Shown: positions 9,000-18,085, numbered from the stretch's first letter. The stretch: 20,069 bases of DNA from Saccoglossus kowalevskii (GCF_000003605.2 NW_003108085.1:252079-272147), one strand, 5' to 3'. Notes: generated from the letters alone by a model not told the origin. Numbers and translations: made by a program.

Positions 9000-9185
9000 T
9001 CGGTGTGCTCTGATTGGCTTGGCAGGTAGGTGTTAAGGTTCTGTAGCCAATCAGATACAATCTTGTAAACATTTTCATAACTAACATAAGAGGAGAAATT
9101 TGATTGGCTATAATTTGTGTAATAAGACATTTGTATCCAATCAGCAACAACCTTATAATTTTGTAGCCAATCAGCAACAACCATC
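9000..9185. repeat. Inverted, diverged copies of the 91 bp unit
   Basis: CTCTGATTGGCTTGG and GTAGCCAATCAGATACAATC are the reverse complement of the unit at 8628-8907. GTAGCCAATCAGCAACAACC follows twice more near 9122-9184. The direct and inverted copies together make a large potential fold-back structure inside the intron between exons 9216 and 8412. Confidence 0.8.
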
Positions 9186-9215
9186 TAAGTATTAGATGAA
9201 TAAATTGAGATCTAC

Positions 9216-9341
9216 CTTTATTATCAACTTTAGTATTTTTATTCAGATTATTTTCATTGACTGTGTGGCTGTCTGAAGTTTGAATGCTGTATGTAGTAGA
9301 CACAGACATCGTCTCACCACTGTTAGCACCGTGAACTTTAC
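9216..9341 (-). CDS. Coding exon, phase 1-1, 42 codons (Thr/Ser/Asn-rich tail module)
   Basis: The acceptor TTTTGTTTTTTCTTGTCAG precedes GTAAAGTTCAC; the donor is AATAAAG followed by GTAGAT. With the incoming G the module reads GKVHGANSGETMSVSTTYS, then IQTSDSHTVNENNLNKNTKV and DNK. It has no aromatic or hydrophobic core beyond single residues and is likely disordered and phosphorylatable. Ends are G/GT-type, so it joins exon 11318-11383 upstream and exon 8290-8412 (as Val) or the 7533-7556 candidate (as Glu) downstream. Confidence 0.82.
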
Positions 9342-9539
9342 CTGACAAGAAAAAACAAAATATCAGATGGTAACATGAGTTGTCAATGATCACGACAACC
9401 ACAAGGACAGACATCTGCCCTGCTATTCCTTGCTGTCTAGATTTATTAAAGGAAAATATGGCATTGACAAAAATTGCAGATGTATATCCATATAGTCATG
9501 ATCATCTTGGAGAATCTGTTCAAAATCATTATCATAGAG
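9342..9539. other. Unique intronic sequence
   Basis: This segment lies between the exon acceptor and the 81 bp minisatellite. It shows no repeat unit or exon, though the last part (from about 9535) grades into the array. Confidence 0.4.
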
Positions 9540-11180
9540 AGTCTGGACCATCTAACTGCACTGTAATTGTCAATAGACTCCCTAAGCATAAGAACACAGT
9601 TTGAGACCTTTAACCTAGAGGGTCTAGTCCACCCAACTGCATTGTAATTGTTAATAGACTCCCTAAGCCTTGTAACACAGTTGGAGACCTTTAACCTAGA
9701 GGGTCTGGTCCATCCAACTGCACTGTAATTATTAATAGACTCCTTAAGCCTTGGAACACAGTTTGATACCTTTAACCTAGAGGGTCTGGTCCATCCAACT
9801 GCACTGTAATTGTTAATAGACTCCCTAAGCCTTGGAACACAGTTTGAGACCTTTAACCTAGAGGGTCTAGTCCACCCAACTGCATTGTAATTGTTAATAG
9901 ACTCCCTAAGCCTTGGAACACAGTTTGAGACCTTTAACCTAGAGGGTCTGGTCCATCCAACTGCACTGTAATTGTTAATAGACTCCCTAAGCCTTGGGAA
10001 ACAGTTTGAGACCATTAGCCTAGAGAATCTGGTCCACCCAACTGCACTGTAATTGTTAATATACTCATTAAGATTTGGAACAGAGTTTGAGACTTTTAAC
10101 CTAGAAAGCCTGGTCCATCCAACTACACTGTAATTGTTAATAGACTCCCTAAGCTTTGGAACACAGTTTGAGACCTTTAATCTAGAGGGTCTGGTCCACC
10201 CAACTACACTGTAATTGTTAATAGACTCCCTAAGCCTTGGAACACAGTTTGAGACCTTTAACCTAGAAAGCCTTGTCCATCCAACTGCACTGTAATTGTT
10301 AATAGACTCCTTAAGCCTTGGAACACAGTTTGATACCTTTAACCTAGAGGGTCTGGTCCACCCAACTGCACTGTAATTGTTAATAGACTCCCTAAGCCTT
10401 GGAACACAGTTTGAGACATTTAACCTAGAGGGTCTGGTCCACCCAACTACACTGTAATTGTTAATAGACTCCCTAAACTTTGGAACAGTTTGAGACCTTT
10501 AACCTAGAGAGCCTGGTCCACCCAACTGCACTGTAATTGTTAATGGACTCCCTAAGCCTTGGAACACAGTTTGAGACCTTTAACCTAGAGGGTCTGGTCC
10601 ATCCAACTGCACTGTAATTGTTAATAGACTCCCTAAGCCTTGGAACACAGTTTGAGACCTTTAACCTAGAGGGTCTAGTCCACCCAACTGCACTGTAATT
10701 TTTAATAGACTCCCTAAGCCTTGGAACACAGTTTGAGACCTTTAACCTAGAGGGTCTGGTCCATCCAACTGCACTGTAATTGTTAATAGACTCCCTAAGC
10801 CTTGGAACACAGTTTGAGACCTTTAACCTAGAGGGTCTAGTCCACCCAACTGCATTGTAATTGTTAATGGACTCCCTAAGCTTTGGAACACAGTTTGAAA
10901 CCTTTAACCTGGAGGGTCTGGTTCACCCAACTGCACTGTAATTGTTAATAGACTTCCTAAGATTTGGAACACAGTTTGAGACCTTTAACTTAGAGGGTCT
11001 GGTCCACCCAACTGCACTGTAATTGTTAATAGACTCCCTGAGTCCTGAAACACAGTTTGAGACCTTTAACCTAGAGGGTCTGGTCCACCAAAGCACCATG
11101 CATCAGCCCACAGGTCAAGACCATCAACCTAGAAGAGTCTGAACCCCCTAACTGCACTTTAATTGTTAATGGACTTCCTA
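9540..11180. repeat. Minisatellite, 81 bp unit, about 20 copies
   Basis: Each unit contains GGTCTGGTCCACCCAACTGC, then CTGTAATTGTTAATAGACTC, CCTAAGCCTTGGAACACAG and TTTGAGACCTTTAACCTA. Copies are 85-98% alike by eye; the edge copies at 11080-11180 are the most diverged. Since 81 is divisible by three, a 27-residue repeat stays open on the minus strand for part of the array, but later copies break it. It lies in the intron between exons 11318 and 9341. Confidence 0.97.
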
Positions 11181-11317
11181 AATGTTTATAATTGAACTTC
11201 TACACAAATCATGATTAACATTATTCCGTTATATGCTGCAATGAAACTGAACATCAGCATCTTGTATTGAACAACATCTCAAAATTTGAACATGTGGTCA
11301 ACCTTAGTGAGTCTCAC

Positions 11318-11383
11318 CTTTAGAGTGTTCAGTAGATGCAGCGTTGGTGCTCGTCGAATTCTTAGGTGTTCGATTACCGCCAC
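11318..11383 (-). CDS. Coding exon, phase 1-1, 22 codons (GGNRTP module)
   Basis: The acceptor GTTTTATCTATTATTAG precedes GTGGCGGTAATC; the donor is TCTAAAG followed by GTGAGA. The module reads GGNRTPKNSTSTNAASTEHS plus K. Its start resembles the start of the large exon 12840-13829 (GGNATPTANRK), and its middle resembles the end of exon 15532-15746 (STTNAATTSSSGNA). This suggests tail modules arose by exon duplication. It is polar and Thr/Ser/Asn-rich, a likely disordered linker, and can be skipped in frame. Confidence 0.8.
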
Positions 11384-11389
11384 CTAATA

Positions 11390-11845
11390 ATAGATAAAAC
11401 ACACAAAAGTCACACAAATTTTACATAATATACATGCAAGATCAAACTTGGTCAAAATATTCAACCAATAGACAATTTGCAGGTTTCAAGAGTGTGTTGT
11501 ACGTTAGTTTTGTTAGCAATTCAGCAGACTTGTTCGATGTTCGTGTATGCAGAGAATTATCAATAGCTCAAGCTTAATCAAATTTGTACATAGCAGCTTA
11601 GGGTTCACAGTGGTATTATACCAAGAATGTTTATCTTATGTTAACTAACTACAATTATGAAAATTACAAACAGCAGACAATTAAGACGGAATGGGTAAAA
11701 ATACCATGTGACACAAAAACACAACAACAACGACAACAACGTGAACAGGTCAGACAAATGTCATATATGTTCATTAAGAAAATATTCAAGTTGGAAAATG
11801 ATCTGCTAAAAGTAATTCTAGGCATTGAGACAACAACAAATGTTA
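11390..11845. other. Intron, AT-rich, with (CAA)n-like patch
   Basis: No exon is seen. CAACAACAACGACAACAACG-type low complexity lies near 11720, just upstream of the SINE. Confidence 0.5.
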
Positions 11846-11847
11846 CT

Positions 11848-12290
11848 GGTCACTGGTAGCATAGTGGTTGTCGCATCAGACTCATGGCCGGTAGACCCAA
11901 GTTCAAATCCTACTTTAGGCTGAACATCTATCCCTACCCTGGGTGAATGTGCCACAGACTCGATGGGAAGGCCTATTCCACTGGCCGAGATTTATTCACT
12001 CACGAATGCGACTTTGGGAGAACATTGGTTAAGGTCCACAGGTGCTTGTGTTCGACTGAGCCTGGTCGATGCCAGGATAGCGCATTAAAATTGCCATTTG
12101 ATAGGAAGATGGCCGCACAGCCCTGTCATGTTGTCCCAAATATGAATATGACTTCTGTGGCTAAAATGCACTATGTGTCAGCACTAGCACTTGCAATTGC
12201 ACATACAAACAAAATCAGGAGAGACAACAGTGACTTCCAATGTCGCCTGGCACAAAAATTTAAAAAAAAACAAAAAAACGCAACAAAAAA
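11848..12290 (+). mobile_element. tRNA-derived SINE
   Basis: A pol III A box, TAGCATAGTGG (11857-11867), and a B box, GTTCAAATCC (11901-11910), sit at tRNA-like spacing. Between them lies CAGACTCATGGCCGG, which resembles an anticodon arm with CAT. A body of about 330 bp follows and ends in an A-rich tail near 12250-12290. It is less AT-rich than its surroundings. The acceptor-stem pairing is poor, so it is a SINE head, not a functional tRNA gene. It lies antisense in the intron between exons 12840 and 11383. Confidence 0.75.
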
Positions 12291-12389
12291 ACACCAACAA
12301 CGTAGACAGGTGACGGATGTCACTTGCATGAAGAATGAAGGGACTGAGCTTTCTGCTCAAAGTTCACAAAAACAGAGGGAGTAACACCA

Positions 12390-12790
12390 TACAATAGAAT
12401 AGCTTCATTTAAACTCTCGGAGAGCCAAGTCATCTGTCACCTTCCATTAAATAAACATGCATAAACATATGCATTTTTTCCCCGTAAATTTTGATCCATA
12501 TATATCCATATATCCATTATATAAAAAATACATAAAAAATGTGCAAAATGCTGCAGCACAATTATTTAGATTAGACATAATGCAGAGTTCAGTTTAGACA
12601 GAGTTCTAGTTCAAACAGGATTCATTTTACAAAGTGTTGAGTTTGACTCGGAGAGTTTCAAGTTTAAACTGGTTTCAAAACACAGGGTTTCAATGGTTAA
12701 GTTTAAAAAGGTTTCCAAGTTAACATCAGTTCCAGTTGTATTGAAGATGTTGAATAAAAATGTCTATTTCTGGCAGAAACAAAACTAACC
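12390..12790. other. Intron with degenerate AGTTTCAAGTTTAAA-like repeats
   Basis: From about 12585 to 12735, GAGTTC, AGTTTAGAC, GAGTTTGAC, AGTTTCAAGTTTAAAC, GGTTTCAA and similar short words follow one another, as in an old microsatellite. An ATATATCCATATATCC patch lies near 12500. No exon is seen. Confidence 0.45.
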
Positions 12791-12839
12791 ATTTATAATA
12801 GCAAACACACAAAAGAAAGAAAAAAAAAATGAAACATAC

Positions 12840-13829
12840 CTTTTTTATTTTTGTCATCTTTTGATAAATTAGCAACTGATCCATTTTTCTTTTGACTTTT
12901 ATTACTCTGTATGGATGTTCCGGTGAATGGACGCGGCTTGCCTTTTGCAGTTGGTTTTTTATCCAGTTTATTGCTTGGTTTGTTCGTTCCTACGTCTGTT
13001 TCTTTTTTTGTCTGAGAGGATCGTTTCGCTGATGATTGTCTGGATGATGTTTTAACGGAAATATCATCTCGTGGGGAATCTCTGCCATTTTTGTTATTAA
13101 CATTTTCGGACTCGTTTTTTTTCGTATTCTCGTTATCAATCTTTGATTCACTTTTCACGTTCTTATCTTTCACTGGTGCGTCAATTTTTGGAGTTGCGTC
13201 AATCAAACCAGATGCCTCGCTTTTTTTGTTTGCGTCCACAGAATGAGCAGGTACAACAATTGGCTCAACCATGTCATCGGCTGTGTGTATTTCAGCAGCG
13301 GTTGTCAGTTTCATGGAACTTTCAGTTTTTATTTTCGTATCCATGTTGCTTACTGGCGTGTTTGCTGCTGCAACGACTGGAACATTTATTGGAGGACTTT
13401 CCTTGACGACCGTCTTTTCAGCGGCTGACGTTTTGTCTATTATTTTCATTCCTTCATCGCTGTGCATTGTTTCAACAGGCACAGCAATCGCGATGCCTTG
13501 TTTCCTATTAACAGCCGTACCACTTTTTTTCTCTTCAGTTCTATCAGACTCCTTCTCCCTCGGCGACTCCGGAATTTTCGAATCTGTCACTTTTTTTTCT
13601 TTAGATTCAGTTTCCTTACGAGGTGCAGTGCTAGTAATTTCCTTTTTCGTTTCTTGCACTGTCTTTTCTCTTGGCGAATCCAGTGCTTTTTTGTCTAGTG
13701 AGGTGGCATGAGCTTTCTTTTCACGTGGAGATTCCACTTTTTCTTTATCAGCTAAGGAGCCTGTGCCTTCTGATCCGATTGTGAAGTCAAATCGTGACTT
13801 TCTATTGGCTGTTGGTGTTGCATTACCCC
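12840..13829 (-). CDS. Large coding exon, phase 1-1, 330 codons (SPREK-repeat, Lys/Ser/Glu-rich)
   Basis: The acceptor TTTTCACCATTTTAG precedes GGGGTAATG; the donor is AATAAAAAAG followed by GTATGT. It begins GGNATPTANRKSRFDFTIGS. In the first third the motif SPREK recurs (VESPREK, LDSPREK, PESPREK), with a related RDSPRDD near the end. Pairs of Lys/Glu-rich and Ser-rich stretches follow, and the last part is basic (RSSQTKKE, KLDKKPTAKGK, SQKKNGS). No transmembrane or catalytic motif is visible. SPR/SPK sites suggest proline-directed or basophilic kinase targets. The exon is long and symmetric. It could be a cytoskeleton-, microtubule- or scaffold-binding tail, but that is only inferred from composition. 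Confidence 0.88.
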
Positions 13830-13869
13830 CTAAAATGGTGAAAATTGCAGTGGAAAGAAACAACAAACA

Positions 13870-14049
13870 AACAAACAAGATTTATTATATCAGTGATAGA
13901 TGGATTAAGTCCTGTTCTATTCTATAGATTCCTATAAAAATTTCATGGAATTTTTAAAAATCCTATAGAAAACTTTAGAATTTAATGGAGCTTTGGCAAA
14001 TTATCCATTAAATTCACAATATTGAAATTGAATTCACAATATAGTATTT
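13870..14049. other. Intron, AT-rich
   Basis: It begins with a short (CAAA)n run near 13860-13880. The rest is unique and AT-rich with no exon seen. Confidence 0.4.
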
Positions 14050-14560
14050 TTATAGAAGAGACATTTTAAGATAACAGTGACATTTTACCAACAATGAACA
14101 ACAGTATGCATTTTTCAAACTGTCAAAAAAATAGTTAATGATCACAGACAGAAACGCTACAGACAACGATAACAATGACAGACCTTTACCCACAATGGAA
14201 TATATCTCACACAAACTCTAAAAATAAAAATTTTGTTAGTGAGCACAGATCAGACAAAAACACTACAGACTATGATAACAATGAAAAACCTTTACTCTCA
14301 ATGGGGAACAACAGAATGCACTTTTTAAACTCCCTAAAATTAAAAAACAAAAACAAATTTGGTTAGTGTGCCACACAAACGCTACAGACAACGATGACAC
14401 TGACAGATCTTTACCCACAATGGAAAACAACAGTGGAATATATCTCACACAAACTCTAAAAAAAACAAATTTTGTTAGTGAGCACAGACCAGACAGAAAC
14501 GCTACAGACAACGAAGACACCGACAGACAGTTACCTCTTAGGTGTGATGTATTCTTCAAA
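14050..14560. repeat. ~110-120 bp tandem repeat, four to five copies
   Basis: Units contain ACGCTACAGACAACGA, TGACAGACCTTTACCCACAA, CTCACACAAACTCTAAAAA and TTTTGTTAGTGAGCACAGA. Copies start near 14050 (diverged), 14154, 14262, 14378 and 14500. Frames on both strands across it follow the repeat and are not genes. Confidence 0.85.
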
Positions 14561-14582
14561 GATGAAGGGCTTTGAAATTTAC

Positions 14583-14612
14583 CTGCAATAGCGTTTGTCA
14601 CGGTTATAAATT
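14583..14612 (-). CDS. Candidate 30-nt small exon, phase 1-1
   Basis: The minus-strand exon starts AATTTATAACC and ends GCTATTGCAG. The acceptor is CATATTTTTGTAAG and the donor GTAAAT. With the incoming G it reads EFITVTNAIA, then G for the next exon, so it fits exactly between exons 15532-15746 and 12840-13829. Length and phase match the other modules. The acceptor tract is only moderate. Confidence 0.33.
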
Positions 14613-15300
14613 CTTACAAAAATATGGCCAGCATGACCTATTAAATAGATTTTAACTAAGTTTTGGTCTCTTTTTTTTATAAAATGTTTATGAAATTGAG
14701 TAGGATATGGGAATTTGCAAAACTTCTGCAGAAAATCTTCTAGACAATTACAATCCATTAATTTTCGATCAAAATCTATGCAATTCAATGGAAATTATTC
14801 AGATAATTTCCATAAATTTTTTTTAGGAAATTTCATGAGTAAATGAAAATCAACAAATTTTGTAATAATGAAATTTTTTTTTGGAGTGCTGTTCTGCGAC
14901 ATGAAGAGTCAGTAATTTTCGCAAAATATTGTCTTCCCGAATGTAATAAAATGCAAGTTTTAAATTTTGTTACCGGAAAAATATCTAAAAACTACACCCA
15001 TCTCGAATCAATCATAGATATTCACAGCTAAGTTCAAAAATGAGATATCTGGCTGGATCCAGAACACAAGGCTGTGCCAACCTTTCCCAAGTAAAACAGA
15101 ATGAAAACGCTCCTATACTGTGAGTTGTCGTTTAAAAGGTAGCTGTTGTCGCGCTGCGCATGTTCAACATTTGTGTTGATAAACATTGAATTTCCCACAA
15201 TTCAATGTGCTCTTCTAATGGAAATCACAAGTATGAGGTTTGACCTGGGCGTGACTTACACTAATTACCGACGGTGACTCCTTCAATACCTTCCAATCAC
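14613..15300. other. Intron, AT-rich left part and CpG-richer right part
   Basis: The part up to 15030 is AT-rich with no exon seen. From about 15120 to 15300 there are more CpGs (GTCGCGCTGCGCATG, ACCGACGGTGAC), consistent with the neighbourhood of an internal promoter. Confidence 0.35.
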
Positions 15301-15311
15301 ATGAAAATTAC

Positions 15312-15376
15312 CTAATTAAAGCTTGGTAATGTCTCAGTTTGTACTCGTTGATCTGCGCAACAGTCAAAGTCGCCAT
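15312..15376 (-). CDS. Candidate alternative first coding exon (MATLTVAQINEYK)
   Basis: On the minus strand AAAGATGGCGACT offers a good initiation context and a YY1-like AAGATGGC core. The frame runs MATLTVAQINEYKLRHYQ, then ALI, and ends at AG followed by GTAATT, phase 2. Amino-acid composition looks protein-like. A TATATAA lies only about 8 bases before the ATG, too close to serve as its TATA box. Phase 2 does not fit the phase 1 exons downstream. It does fit the start of exon 15532-15746, which lies on the wrong side. So it may be a chance frame, a first exon needing an unseen partner, or an assembly-order problem. Confidence 0.28.
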
Positions 15377-15531
15377 CTTTGTTTATATAATATGAGACCC
15401 ATATAACTCACGCAAATTATAAAATGATCGGGAAATCAGCCATAGAAGTATAAAGATATTTTCCACACTTGAATGCACGTAACCAACGACAAAGACAAAA
15501 TTTTTCAGAGAATAAAATAAAAACATCTCAC

Positions 15532-15746
15532 CAGCATTTCCTGAGCTGGAAGTAGTTGCAGCATTTGTAGTACTTGGATTCACCGCAACCTCCTCTTTAA
15601 TCTCAGTGCCCCGGATCCTGCTCGACTTCGGTCGTAGCCTTCCACTGATTGGACGCACCGGTGCATGAATCATTTCCGGCTTCCCAGTCGCTGGATCTAA
15701 CATTATCATTTCGGCCCTTTCCAAAAAGGTCATGAACTCTGGCCAA
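15532..15746 (-). CDS. Coding exon: EF-hand exit helix plus start of tail
   Basis: The acceptor GCTCTTCCCTCGCTTTTAG precedes TTGGCCAGAG; the donor is AATGCTG followed by GTGAGA. It enters in phase 2 and leaves in phase 1. The first residues, with the split codon as Ser, are SWPEFMTFLERAEM. Here Glu sits at loop position 12, followed by Phe and the hydrophobic pattern of an EF-hand F helix, so the loop itself must be in the preceding exon. Next come IMLDPATGKPEMIHAPVRPI and SGRLRPKSSRIRG, a basic linker, then KEEVAVNPSTTNAATTSSSG. The open frame continues upstream of the acceptor without an ATG, but the EF-hand break and acceptor argue for splicing here. Confidence 0.78.
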
Positions 15747-15789
15747 CTAAAAGCGAGGGAAGAGCATTCACGGATGAGCAAAGAAGATT

Positions 15790-15803
15790 GTCGCCATGGA
15801 AAC
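15790..15803. promoter_or_regulatory. X-box-like (RFX) motif, imperfect
   Basis: GTCGCCATGGAAAC has two X-box half-sites with an AT spacer and one mismatch in the right half. It lies 130 bp from a better match at 15934. Confidence 0.25.
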
Positions 15804-15933
15804 TCTTCCCTCGCCCCTGGTCCACTCGGATTTCAATTGTACACGTAAGCGAGACAGATGACGTGAACACAAAATACAAGATAAGCAAGACTTGTTAGTG
15901 TTGATTTGATTTGTTGATGTTGAGAAGATGAGT

Positions 15934-15947
15934 GTCGTCATGGCAAC
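15934..15947. promoter_or_regulatory. X-box-like (RFX) motif
   Basis: GTCGTCATGGCAAC fits GTNRYC-NN-RGYAAC fully. It lies in a CpG-containing stretch 190-400 bp upstream, on the minus strand, of exon 15532-15746, along with a TGACGTGAAC CRE-like half site near 15857. Inference: possible enhancer or alternative promoter. Confidence 0.35.
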
Positions 15948-16032
15948 AGTGACACTGCATCATTACATGCATTCGTGAGCGAAGTAAAAGATGAAAGTGA
16001 AAGACTAGTGGATAGAAAGAGTTTTTTGTAAG

Positions 16033-16160
16033 ATGTTTTTAGTTGAAAGCATTGAGACAGATTTCACACACTGTATTGATGATGGCTTTCTTGGAATCTT
16101 AGCGGAACCGATGTTGGGCAGAGTCGTGACTTTTACGGAAAGGCAACCACAGGAGGAAAA
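16033..16160. other. Less AT-rich block, open on both strands, unassigned
   Basis: About 120 bp with balanced composition. The minus strand can be read TTLPNIGSAKIPRKPSSIQ, then CVKSVSMLSTKN; the plus strand has MFLVESIETDFTHCIDDGFL. Neither has convincing splice sites or a recognisable domain. It could be a remnant of a dispersed element or an unrecognised exon. Confidence 0.25.
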
Positions 16161-16199
16161 AAAAATTAAAAAAAGCGATTGTGTTTTTTTTTTCTTGTC

Positions 16200-16390
16200 G
16201 GAATTTCATACTTCATATGCATATCACATTCACAAAATTTAATTCAGCTACATTTCTGATTACCATATTTGGAATTTCATACCTTATTTGCATATCACAT
16301 GCATATAATTAAATTCAGAAACTATTGATCACCATATTAGGGAATTTTTACCTTATTTGCATATCACTCCACATATACATTACCATATTA
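16200..16390. repeat. Degenerate ~70 bp repeat, about three copies
   Basis: GGAATTTCATACC, TTATTTGCATATCAC and ATTACCATATT recur at about 16200, 16271 and 16340. The units carry ATTTGCAT octamer-like words by composition. There is no coding. Confidence 0.75.
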
Positions 16391-16875
16391 GATGACCTGT
16401 TCACCATATATGGTCAACATATTACCTTATTTGTCCATTCTTCTCATCATCACATCTGTTCAGTAAACTATTTAGTAACCCACCATGTACTGGTAAATGA
16501 AATTCTTCACAAATTTTTTTCATCTAAAAAATAATTGTGAGAATACAATTTTAAGGAAGAAAAAAAAAATTAGGAAAAAATACAACTTCTATGAGTTCAT
16601 CACCCTTTTAAACCACTTTTATAAATTTTCAAAATTTACCTAATTTTCTCCAAACTTCTGATCAAGACTTGTAGTCAATGGAAAATTATGCTAATTTTTC
16701 CACAATTGTGAACAAAAATTATGCAAGAAAATTAACAAACTTTTGGTAGAAGAAAATTGTGATACTCAAAAAGTTTGAACGTTTCGTGGTATATTCACTG
16801 TAAATCGCCTTAATTCCGTGAGAGACACATTTTTTGCGAATTTTGTGTGACAGTAGCAAACTTTGTAGCAGTGAA
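16391..16875. other. AT-rich intronic stretch
   Basis: No gene, exon or clear repeat is seen. Several A and T runs occur. Confidence 0.45.
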
Positions 16876-16879
16876 GATT

Positions 16880-17145
16880 TTTCTGCTTTCCTATCACACA
16901 ACATGTCCTCAATGACATTTTTCTACAATTTTCAAAATAGTTCCATTTATAGTCTGCACTATAAATCAGAAGATGTTTCAGTAGATCGAAACAAATATAG
17001 CACATTTTTTGAGTAAAACTGAAAATTGACTGAAATTTTGTCTGTGTGGACTCCAAAATTAGTGTTCATTTCCAGAAATTTTGAAGAATATAAAAGGAAA
17101 GTGATGAAAAATTTGGGCCAGAAAGCATGGTGGTGTGAAGGTTAA
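16880..17145. mobile_element. Diverged copy of the TTAA-flanked MITE
   Basis: It shares with 5965-6204 the blocks TATAGTCTGCACT, TCAGAAGAT, TTTTGAGTAAAA-CTGAAAA, TTGACT-AAATTTTGTCTGT, CTCCAAAAT and TTTCCAGAAAT-TTGAAG, in the same order and strand. The right end GGTGTGAAGG is followed by TTAA (17142-17145). No matching left terminus was found, so the left end is lost or mutated. Confidence 0.78.
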
Positions 17146-17279
17146 AAACATTGGCATTGGAGTAAAGTGCATTTCAAAAAGTAGTTTTACAGTTAACCTT
17201 AATACTAAACTTGACTGCTATAATTGCATGGAAACTGCATTTTGATCACATGTAAATGACATGCAAATGATGTCATGGT

Positions 17280-18085
17280 ATGGGCATGCTATGAGTCTAT
17301 ATCTGGAAATGCTGATTGTCACTTAGCAATTCATATAAGCATGCACATATCAGTAGCATGCACTTATTGTCATGGCAGTTACATGTACATGTTATGCGCA
17401 TGCTATGAGTCTATATCTGAGAATGCTGTCACTTGGCAGTTCATACAAGCATGCACATATCAGTAGCATGTACATATTGTCATGGCAGTTACATGTACAT
17501 GTTATGCGCATGCTATGAGTCTATATCTGAGAATGCTGTCACTTGGCAGTTCATACAAGCATGCACATATCAGTAGCATGTACATATTGTCATGGCAGTT
17601 ACATGTACATGGTATGCGCATGCTATGAGTCTATAACTGAGAATGCTGTCACTTAGCAGTTCATACATGTATAAGCATGCACATATCAGTAGCATGCACA
17701 AGATGTCAGGGCTGTTGCATGGTACTAGTATGCACATGCTATGAGTCTGTATTTGGAAATGATAACTAGTGCTTAGCAGTTCATATAAGCATGCACATAT
17801 CAATAGCATGCACAAGATGTCAGGGCTGTTGCATGGTACTAGTATGCGCATGCAATGAGTCTGTATTTGGGAATGATAACTAGTGCTTAGCAGTTCATAT
17901 AAGCATGCATATTTCAGTAGCATGCACATGATGTCATGGCAGTTGCATGGTACTAGTATGCGCATGCAATGAGTCTGTATTTGGGAATGATAACTAGTGC
18001 TTAGCAGTTCATATAAGCATGCATATTCCAGTAGCATGCACATGATGTCATGGCAGTTGCATGGTATGCGCATGTTATGAGGCTG
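17280..18085. repeat. ~110-115 bp tandem repeat, eight units
   Basis: GCATGCTATGAGTCTATATC recurs near 17284, 17398, 17508 and 17618 at 110-114 bp spacing. More diverged units follow near 17732, 17848, 17963 and 18072. Units are rich in GCATGCACAT and TACATGTACATG, alternating purine-pyrimidine words. The last four units form a subfamily with GGTACTAGTATGC. Long minus-strand frames here follow the repeat. Confidence 0.93.

Noticed and set aside
9446-10015. 189-codon minus-strand frame with a 27-residue repeat
   Set aside because: It lies wholly within the 81 bp minisatellite and is broken in the other copies of the same array, so it reflects repeat period, not coding.
11850-11925. Functional tRNA gene with CAT anticodon
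   Set aside because: A and B boxes are present, but the acceptor and arm pairing is poor and a SINE body and A-rich tail follow.
11947-12384. 145-codon plus-strand frame
   Set aside because: It lies in the body and A-rich tail of the tRNA-derived SINE, with a low-complexity Lys/Gln end.
13143-13711. Plus-strand frames antisense to the large exon, rich in Phe/Ser/Leu
   Set aside because: They are antisense images of the Lys/Glu/Ser-rich exon, which has matching splice sites and phase on the minus strand.
15383-15781. Exon 15532-15746 as a single-exon ORF starting upstream of its acceptor
   Set aside because: No ATG opens the frame, a strong acceptor precedes TTGGCC, and the protein starts mid EF-hand. 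A splice at 15746 explains all three.
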